A stretch of 64,000 bases of DNA, taken from contig JAWZSP010000008.1 in NCBI GenBank assembly GCA_034401135.1, forward strand, positions 1,922,001-1,986,000, written 5' to 3'. The notes beneath the pieces were generated by a model. That model saw only the letters and a list, made by a program, of their open reading frames with translations. It was not told where the DNA came from and searched no databases. A program made the translations under genes and the position numbers. Shown one piece after another: positions 56,501 through 64,000 of the stretch. Position 1 is the first letter of the stretch, and each line of letters begins with the position of its first letter. This DNA comes from Volutella citrinella (lineage: Eukaryota; Ascomycota; Sordariomycetes; Hypocreales; Nectriaceae).

Positions 56501-59500
56501 GATTTGATCGCACTCTCGGCGGCCACCGCCCATCGCCCATCGCCCATCCCCCCCCCTGCCATAGCCTGGCCTCGCAGATGTTGATCTGCTACTATGTACT
56601 TACTTATGTACTGGGGCGAGATGAAGATGGCAAGGGTGGGGATGTGGAAGAAAAATTTTCTTTTCTGGTGAGTCTTCCATGTGGCATTGTAGGCTGTTTC
56701 GTCCAGGTATGCCGCACGCCGGCCCCATATCCTACAATACTCTCTTTTTTCTTCTTCTGCCTCATGTTTGCATAACAACCCCCGCACAAAGCATCGCGCA
56801 ACTCTCGACCACGTATTCGTACAGCACTGCACCGCGCCGCGCTGCCTAAAATCGATGGACGTCGCAGGTGGGCGTAGTCCTCGCATGGGCGTGCATTGCA
56901 TTCTCAGATACGGAGACGTGAGCCACGGCACCTTTTTCTTTTTTTTCTTCAGGTCATGCGGGACCCCGAACCCGCAACAATCCGAACGGCCTAGTCCGGA
57001 TACATGCACTACCCCAACAGGTAGGCGTCGAATAGTAACTATAGTGAGGGAGAGGAGACGAGGACTCCCGTTATGGCTTCCAAGACAAGGATTATAGTCT
57101 GCCGCCTAGTCTCTCGGCCCTGTCCTCGCCACGCCTTGTGCTAGGTAATATCAACCCGCGTACGGCGCCAAGCCAAGGTGGCTTTCTTTCGAAGCAGGGA
57201 AGCTCCGTGTCGATCTGCTAGCACACAATCGCCACCGCCATCCAACCCAGCCACGTTTGCAGTTTGATGGGTAAGCAAGACGTCAATTTCATCCTCCAAA
57301 TCCCACGCATCACGAAACACCAGGGCCACAGTGGCTGCTTGGCACTTTGCCGATCATAGTCGGCTTCGGACGGGAATGGAATAGGGTGCCACTCTGTCCA
57401 TGCGGCCTACATGGCGCGCGCTAGGACAACTATTGTGCAAGGCACTCTCAACTTACATGGTGTTTGGACACGAAGGTATCGTCGACGCCGGCCAAAAGAA
57501 GCTAGAAGAAGGCCGGTTGTAGAATGGTCTTGCGTGGGGCGCAAAAGACCAGCGGAAACCAAACTCTCTAGGGGTCCATTCGAGACAGATGCAGCTCTGG
57601 GCGGACCAGACGTTAATGGGATGTCGATAGCCACCTCATCTACCGGCTCCGGGACGACTCCTCGCGGCGTAACTCGGCGTGAGACCGGACGGCCGTGGAC
57701 AACTTCCCCTTCATTGGCCCACAGGCCCTGCTCTGGGGCTGGGGCCGTTCATCAGTCATTCTAGGAGAGACGGCGCTTACACCTGCGCGGGGTGGACGGC
57801 TTGCACTGGCATACGAAGCATGTCTCGCCGAATCAAGTCCAGTCAGCCTTGGCTTTCTGCAAGTAGGAGATCTCTTTGGCTTGGCCGCACTGCTGATCAC
57901 TGACGCCGCGCTTTCGGAATGCCCCTTGGGATACTACGTGGGTGCCTTGAGGGATTGGCTGGGGCGCTGGAGGTATTATAGCACTTTATGCTCTTTTGTT
58001 CAGCGTGATGATACTGAGCCCAATTCTACATAATGAGCCGCTCCTTAGCTTACTATTATTCGCACAGCAACGGGTGCGACGGAACATTGGACTTCTTCTG
58101 AGGAAATAGCAGGTCCTAGGAGGCTCCACACCGGGATTTCCTTAGTAGTTATTAGCACATATGTACTAAGGCGATGGCACCTTTCCCCTAAAAGTGCCTC
58201 ATCCAGGACCAACTAGTCCACTGGTGGAGTGAGTGGATAGCGTGGGTGTTGACAAGGAAGAACTGCCCAAGAGCCTCGCTCGAGCTTTAGCTACTCGGGC
58301 GAGGTAGTATTTCGCATGGCTAAAAGCAAGGGCAGGGCAAGGGTAGCTGCTAGTATGCGTGGGCGTCGTAACAGTCATCACAGCAGCTTCTAACAGGCCC
58401 TCCGTCCTTGTCCGAGTCAACCCATCGACTGGAAGCCAAAGCTGTCGATCCCTGTTGCGGCGGGGACTGGTTGATGCGGGTGGGCGTCGGTGACCCTCCA
58501 TTCTCCACCCCCGTCCCGAGACGTCTGCTACTACGCGCCACATTGCATTGGCAGGACTGGTAGACAGACCAGAGATTCGCGGAGGCTTGTCCACTTGATG
58601 GTACGTCGGGCGGGAGCCACCTGGTCGAACTGCCCACCTGGGCACAAGTCTCCAGACCAGCCCATCGCTCGCCGTCACCGGCCCGTTCTTGTTGGCACCA
58701 TTCGCCGTCCTAGCTGCCCGAGCCGTAAGAGACTGTTCGGAAGATCGCCGTGGCCATGTCACAAGGCATCGCACCGCTGGACTAGCCAGCCCTACCGTGC
58801 AGCGACATGGCTGGCCTCTTCTGTGCCTCGATCCTGCTTTCTTTCCCATCCCATCGCATCTCCGATGGGCTTCCTCATCTGTCCAGTCACCTCGACGGAG
58901 TCGGCCGTCCCAGCAGCTTGGCGTTTGTTTGTTTGGCGCAGTCCGGTGTGCTATAATTGCAGCAGCGGTCGATTATTTCCACAACCAGTGTAGCTCGGGC
59001 GAAGGCTCGCTGCGGTGACAATACTTCGGACACTGACCAAACGAAAAAAAAATCCACCGCAGTCTCCATGGGGTCGTCTCACTCTGAGCCGCTTGGTCCA
59101 ACGGCTCCCGCGCTTGAGCTTATGTCTGGATCGGCCACCACTCTGACCAGATCTTTGCTAGCCGGTCCCGTCTCTGCATACGTTGGCGTTCGGTGGCGTT
59201 CGAGCCGTCCGTCCTCCCTGCCATACCGCCACTCGGATATGGGCAGTCCAGTTATTACTTCCACGATGAGGCCACTCCTGGCCTGTGTTTGGGGCTGGGC
59301 AAACTTGTAGCTTCTCTGCGGGAGAGCACTTTCTCAGGCGACAAATTCACAGCGTAATTGCGTGAGATGCATAGGCACACGTCTCAGCTTCACGATCCCT
59401 CGGCGGCCGTCGTTGCCTTGGTGGTGTAGCATCGTCGCTCCCTCTGCTTGTTGTTTCCCATCGAGTTTCCGGAGCCAATTTCACAGCCAGGGCCCCAGAG

Positions 59501-61327
59501 GTGGCCAGGCTCACAGCAGCAGCCCAGCTGCACGTGAGCTAGCCCCTCTTGCCCCTCCTCCTTCCTGGTCCATCCCGCCTTGAGATTCCCCAACGGTCAT
59601 CTGTCTCGGTACTGCGAGGGGGGCGGGCAGGGAGAAGTCAAGTGTTCCTGACCATGGTCAATGGTTGGACACCAAATATGCGCTCACTTCCCCACTCGGC
59701 GAGTGCGTGGTCACATCGTCATCCATCCTTTCTGTCCGATCCCCGGCCCGCCCACGAGTGAAGCCACTTAGACACGCATTTTGTGCCCTCTCCAGACTCC
59801 AGCTTATTCTCAGTCCAGGTTGACCTGCATCCTCTCCGCCTTGGCCCTGCTGCAGCACCCACGCATGGTTCTCGCTGTGACAGACTCAGACTAGGACGCT
59901 TCTGCATGTCTGGGAACCTAGGGTAGCTTTGCATGCGAGACCCTTTTTTAAGTATATTACATCACACCGGGCTGCGCAGCGCATGTCTTGGGTGCCTATG
60001 CTGCTAGTGCATCCAGTACATACAGTACTTTGACCGGACTTTTGTTTCCATCTTTTGGCGCCCATCTCCAGCCAGCCTCGACGACTCGATCAACTCCCCA
60101 AGTAAGCCCGGCGCGTGCTATAGGTACATTAGCTTTGTTCCCTCAGTCTTGTCAAGCCTCGTGTCTCGAACCCTTGCCCCTGCGAAGCCGCTGGGGGGCG
60201 ATTCGTCGATCCTGAGCCAGCCGAATGGAGGCAGGGCGCCCAAAACGGAGAAGAAGAAAGTCGTTTGCCTCGCCTTGCCTCCCCATCCGATCCCTGTCCC
60301 ACATGTCGTCGAACCATCGTCATGGGCGGCAGGCACGTCGTCGTCGTTGAGCCTCGCCCACGCACACGACACGCCGTAAACCCACCCGAACCCAGCGAGT
60401 CCTGGCCTAGCCCCGCCCACACCTTGCCTCGCGACCCCCATTACGGACCTTCTCAAACCCAAACCCTCCAAGCTCACGCCTAGCTTGGGCTGCCGTGGTG
60501 TCACGAAAGCTTCAACCCCCACGGCCCGTCGACTAACCGTCCCACTGAGGCTGCGCTCGAGGGGGAGCATCTGCGCGGGACGTTCCCTTGGCTCGCACCA
60601 CACCACCACGACGCCCACCACTACGCCCACCCACATCCCACTTCGGCCTTTTGCATGCTCTGTGCCTGCCCTCCCGCTCTTCTCTCCCACAATTCGCCGC
60701 GAAACCCGTCTCCTTGCTGATCTGCGCTGAGTAATTGCTGAACGCTGACAGGCTCCCTGAAATGCATGACAGCGACGCCCTGCAGCCGCTCCTGTGAGGC
60801 GAACCGCTCCGCGCAACCTCGATTGTCTCATCGACGAATCATCGCCGCCCCAATCCGGATTCGGCTGACTTGGAGTTGCTTTGCCATCTCGCTCATTCGC
60901 AGCTTCGGTCTCACCTGCCACCTTTCCTGCCACGCACGGCTCGACATCCCGTTCCGACCCTTGGCTTTCGTGGTGGTGGAAACGAATCTGATGTTGGTCC
61001 ACCCAATCTTGACTAATGGCGTGTTTGGTCGCCGGCTGTGCCCCAGAGCGAGGCCGCATGACTGACTAGTAGCTTCCCCAAAAGGGCCTTGTAGTCTGCA
61101 TAGAGGCATCTGCCACATTACTGTCGATGTTTTTGCCCTGGTGTTGTTGTTGATTCCCGTTGGCCGCCGTCTCAACCACCCCTCGCGTCTTGGTGCTTGC
61201 CGCCACTAACATACGTACATCCCTGAGACAATCACGACTGGACCACCACTATTCACCACCATATACCAAACGGGGGGGGAATCTTGCCATCATTTCCATC
61301 AACAAGCGGCGGTATCAAACTACCAGC

Positions 61328-64000
61328 ATGGACCTCGACGGCCTGTCCATTCTCAATCCCCGTGCCTCGAGGCTGGCTGGACCGGGCCTCCTGCATCAAC
61401 TTGTCCAGGGGCCAAGCCAACAGCCAGCTCTCGACTATACAGGCAGCGGTCACCGCACCACCCTCACATACCATGAGCTTCACGATGCAGCTGATGCACT
61501 CGCATCGCGCATATCAAGTGCTTCCGGTCCTCAACAGGGTCAATTTGTTGTCCCGGTCCTCGTGCATCAATCTCCCCTCCTGTATGTTGCCCAGCTGGCA
61601 ATCCTCAAAGCCGGCGGTGCCTTCTGCCCCTTAAACATCGACGCCCCTCCAGAAAGGCTCAGGTTTATCCTCAACGATGTGTCAGCGACGGTTGTGCTTG
61701 TTTCCGACGACTTGCGAGCTGCGATCCCCGAACAAGTCAGCGCAAAAGTCGTCGTCATCAAACATGACGATTGTATCACAAAACCTGCTTCTCCCACTCC
61801 CCAAAAACATCGGGTCGCTTGCCCCCAGGATCTTGCCTATGTCATGTACACCTCGGGCTCGACAGGGACTCCAAAAGGAGTGGGCATCTCTCACGATGCA
61901 GTTACACAAGCTCTTCTTGCTCACGACAAACACATTCCCCCCTTCTCCCGTTTCCTGCAATTCGCCGCTCCTACATTCGACGTTTCAGTCTTTGAGATCT
62001 TCTTTCCTCTCTACCGTGGCAGTACCCTTGTTTCTGTTCGGCGGATAGAAATGTTGAATGATCTTCCCGATGCCATTCGGACGATGGAGGTAGATGCCTG
62101 TGAGCTCACACCAACAGTCGCAGGCAGCTTGCTTCGGAGCAGGAGCAATGTTCCAAAGCTGAAACTGCTGCTGACCATTGGCGAAATGCTCAACGCACCT
62201 GTCGTAGAAGAGTTTGGTGGGAACGCGGAGCGACCAAGTATCCTGTGGGCCATGTATGGCCCAACCGAGGCCACAATCCACTGGTAAGTCTGATGCCTGT
62301 CGTTTCTACAAAATCTGTCCTGATAGTGGCTTAGCACGTTACACACGAGTCTTCCATCCGATTGTTCGACAGGCAACATTGGTGTTCCCCTCGATACGGT
62401 CTCCTGCTTCATTATAAAACCAGCAGGGCCTGATGTTGGTGACTCCGATGTACACATACTGCCATTAGGCGAAATTGGTGAACTGGCTGTTGGCGGGTAC
62501 CAGCTTGCGGACGGTTACATCAACCGCCCAGACCAAACCAATTCGGTTTTCATACCATCACCATATGGCCGGCTTTACCGAACAGGCGACAAAGCACGTC
62601 TTCTCCCAAGCGGCGAGCTTGAGTGCTACGGCCGACTGTCCGATGGGCAGGTCAAGCTCCGTGGACAGCGCCTGGAGCTTGGTGAAGTCGAGCAGGCCGT
62701 GCTTCGGACCTCTGGATGTCACAGTGCGGTGGCTGCTGTCATCGGGTCCATTCTCGTGGTGTTTTGTGCGGTTGACGAGGGGGTGACTACCGACACAGTG
62801 GAACACAAGTGTTCCGAATGGTTACCCCAATACATGATTCCTGGGGAGGTCTTGTTGATGAGGGAGTTTCCAAGACTCCCCAGTGGAAAAGTGGATAGAA
62901 AAAAGCTCAAAGCCGACTATGAGAGGAGAAATGAAGACCAAGGAGGCGAAGCCCAATCTTCGACTGTGGATGATTTCACTGCAAAAATTCTCACAATGGT
63001 TTCAGACACTTTGCAGGCTGACATTGGTCCCAACGCCCCCCTACTCTCGATTGGTCTGGACTCTCTCAGGGCAATCAAATTAGCTTCGACGCTGCGCGAG
63101 TCTGGGTATGACATCAGCTCAAGCAAGCTGTTGGCTATGAAGACTGTCTCTGATGTTGTCCTTGCCGCTCGGAGTTGCCCCACGACAAAAGCAAGGAACC
63201 TTGCGCCAAGCTTTCTTGGTGACGCAACTAGTATTGCGGAGAGTGTCCCAGGCCTGCAGGGAATGAGGGATTCTATCGAAGACATTCTTCCTTGTACACC
63301 GCTACAAGTAGCGATGTTGGCAGAAACAGCCCAAAACCCGGCTATTTATTGCAACCAAGTTGAACTCGAAGTAACACAAGGACTGCTGCCTCAGGATGTT
63401 TCTTCTGCAATCGTCGAATTGATCAATCGACATGAAACACTTCGCGCTGGATTCGCATTATGGAATAACAAGTTCATTTCCGTCATCTTCAAAACGTTTA
63501 GATCCGAACAGATCTCTCTGGTCAATCAATTCCAGCGTTCATTTTCCTTGTCAATGGACAATGAAGATCTTTTGCTACCACTTCGTTTTCAGATTCTGCA
63601 AGAGCCTTCTGGCCAAGACCTCCGTGTCTTGGTGCATTTGCATCACGCCATGTATGATGGCTGGTCAATGGACATGATGTTGGCAGATTTGTCAAAACTG
63701 CTGCTGCATCTTGAGCTTCCTGCCCGTCCCTCATTCCGCGAGGTTGTCGGACATTGCCACAACCCCGATCATCAGCAAATGGCAGACGAGGCACGGATAT
63801 TCTGGACTGAGCACCTCAATGGATGGAACAGGAGTCCATTTCCCAAGCTCTTGGGCCGTTTTGGAAATTCCGGACAGATGCTCACAAGCAAAAAGCAATT
63901 GACCGTCTCAAGGAAGCAAGTCCTCGACTACATTGTGGTCAATAGCTGGAGCCCACAGGTCCTCTTTCAAGCCAGTCTTGCCCTTGTATGGACTGGGATT
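61328..64000 (+). CDS. sidC: Siderophore non-ribosomal peptide synthetase, N-terminal part (SidC/NPS2-like)
   Basis: Start of a multimodular NRPS, most likely the ferricrocin-type synthetase that assembles acyl-hydroxyornithine and neutral amino acids into the intracellular siderophore. Exons are 61328-62283 and 62335 to the right edge (intron 51 nt). 874 residues are visible and the frame is still open. The adenylation domain has A3 YTSGSTGTPKG (about 173), A4 FDVSVFEIF, A5 AMYGPTEATIHC spanning the intron, A7 YRTGD, A8 GRLSDGQVKLRGQRLELGE and A10 LPSGKVDRKK (about 498). The carrier domain follows (SIGLDSLRAIKLAS, Ser near 560), then a condensation domain from ILPCTPLQVAML with active site HHAMYDGWS (about 752). 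Order A-PCP-C at the N-terminus and the divergent sidA neighbour support the SidC/NPS2 assignment. The first in-frame ATG is used (MDLDGLSILNPRASRLAGPG). Confidence 0.9.

Larger units (their letters stand above)
53182..61327. promoter_or_regulatory. 8.1-kb divergent intergenic region of the siderophore locus
   Basis: Between the start codons of sidA and the NRPS. It contains four ATCWGATAA motifs at 55855-56500, a (GCAAG)n repeat at 55091-55111, and a CT-rich leader before the NRPS (about 60640-61330). The longest frames (53481-54314 minus, 54601-55425 plus, 60118-61059 minus) have no codon bias, motif or splice logic, so I do not call them genes. Either the region holds long leaders and enhancer-like regulation, or a gene has been lost here. 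Confidence 0.5.

Noticed and set aside
56950..57020. tRNA-like stretch on the minus strand (A-box-like TGGGGTAGTG and B-box-like GGGTTCGGGGTCC)
   Set aside because: The T-loop lacks the conserved A and C positions, the acceptor ends do not pair, and no T-run follows on the transcribed strand. At most it is a tRNA relic.
57695..58033. 112-codon plus-strand frame with hydrophobic stretches
   Set aside because: Codon use is mixed and unlike the real genes; no signal peptide or family motif.
58199..58849. 216-codon minus-strand frame
   Set aside because: Ser/Thr/Arg-rich, unbiased codons, no signature, overlapped by a plus-strand frame.
60118..61059. 313-codon minus-strand frame next to the NRPS start
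   Set aside because: It is antisense to the CT-rich leader of the NRPS, which naturally yields a long Arg/Gly/Val frame; no domain.

Overview
The window is nuclear DNA of a filamentous ascomycete (Pezizomycotina), most likely a Sordariomycete and plausibly Hypocreales. The evidence is: short spliceosomal introns of 51-154 nt with GTRNGY-type donors and CTRAC-like branch points, C-ending codon preference in the genes, CT-rich leaders before start codons, Med7, Bye1, 20S proteasome and Zn2Cys6 genes of fungal type, and a sidA/sidC-type intracellular siderophore locus. I see no bacterial operon, rRNA, CRISPR array, convincing tRNA or intact transposon.

Layout. 1-5.1 kb: a GDP-mannose pyrophosphorylase-A-like gene (cut by the left edge), divergent from a large dynamin-like GTPase. 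6.4-13.6 kb: a type II membrane glycosyltransferase-like protein with a long tetrapeptide-repeat tail, a secreted Thr/Val-rich wall-type protein, and a LAMTOR1/Meh1-like lipid-anchored TORC1 scaffold. 13.6-28.1 kb: a gene-poor stretch holding only one small conserved Cys/Trp-rich gene, several CT-rich leader-like blocks and microsatellites. 28.1-36.8 kb: F-box protein, ZNF830-like nuclear protein, Mediator subunit 7, a previously unlisted 54-residue ORF ending in a CaaX box, and a Bye1-type PHD/TFIIS-M/SPOC transcription factor. 38-50.4 kb: proteasome alpha-4 (Pre9), a PAP2 lipid phosphatase, a WW/FF-domain splicing-type protein, a DAL5/TNA1-family MFS permease, a Nudix-eIF2B-like fusion, and a Zn2Cys6 transcription factor. 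51.4-64 kb: L-ornithine N5-monooxygenase (sidA) and, divergently 8.1 kb away, the start of an NRPS (sidC/NPS2-like ferricrocin synthetase) that runs off the right edge.

How the genes fit together. Most of the window is housekeeping: transcription (Med7, Bye1), splicing (ZNF830-like, WW/FF), protein turnover (proteasome, F-box), TOR signalling and lipid metabolism. The exception is the right end, a siderophore locus. SidA makes N5-hydroxyornithine and the NRPS builds the hydroxamate peptide. Their shared intergenic region carries four perfect ATCWGATAA sites, three of them within 33 bp, which is the consensus of the SreA/Sre iron-repressor GATA factor. This is the clearest regulatory signal in the window. 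The clearest new item is the tiny CaaX-terminated ORF at 32972-33139. Exon boundaries were deduced by hand from splice signals, frame continuity and family conservation, and each spliced model was checked to be a multiple of three.
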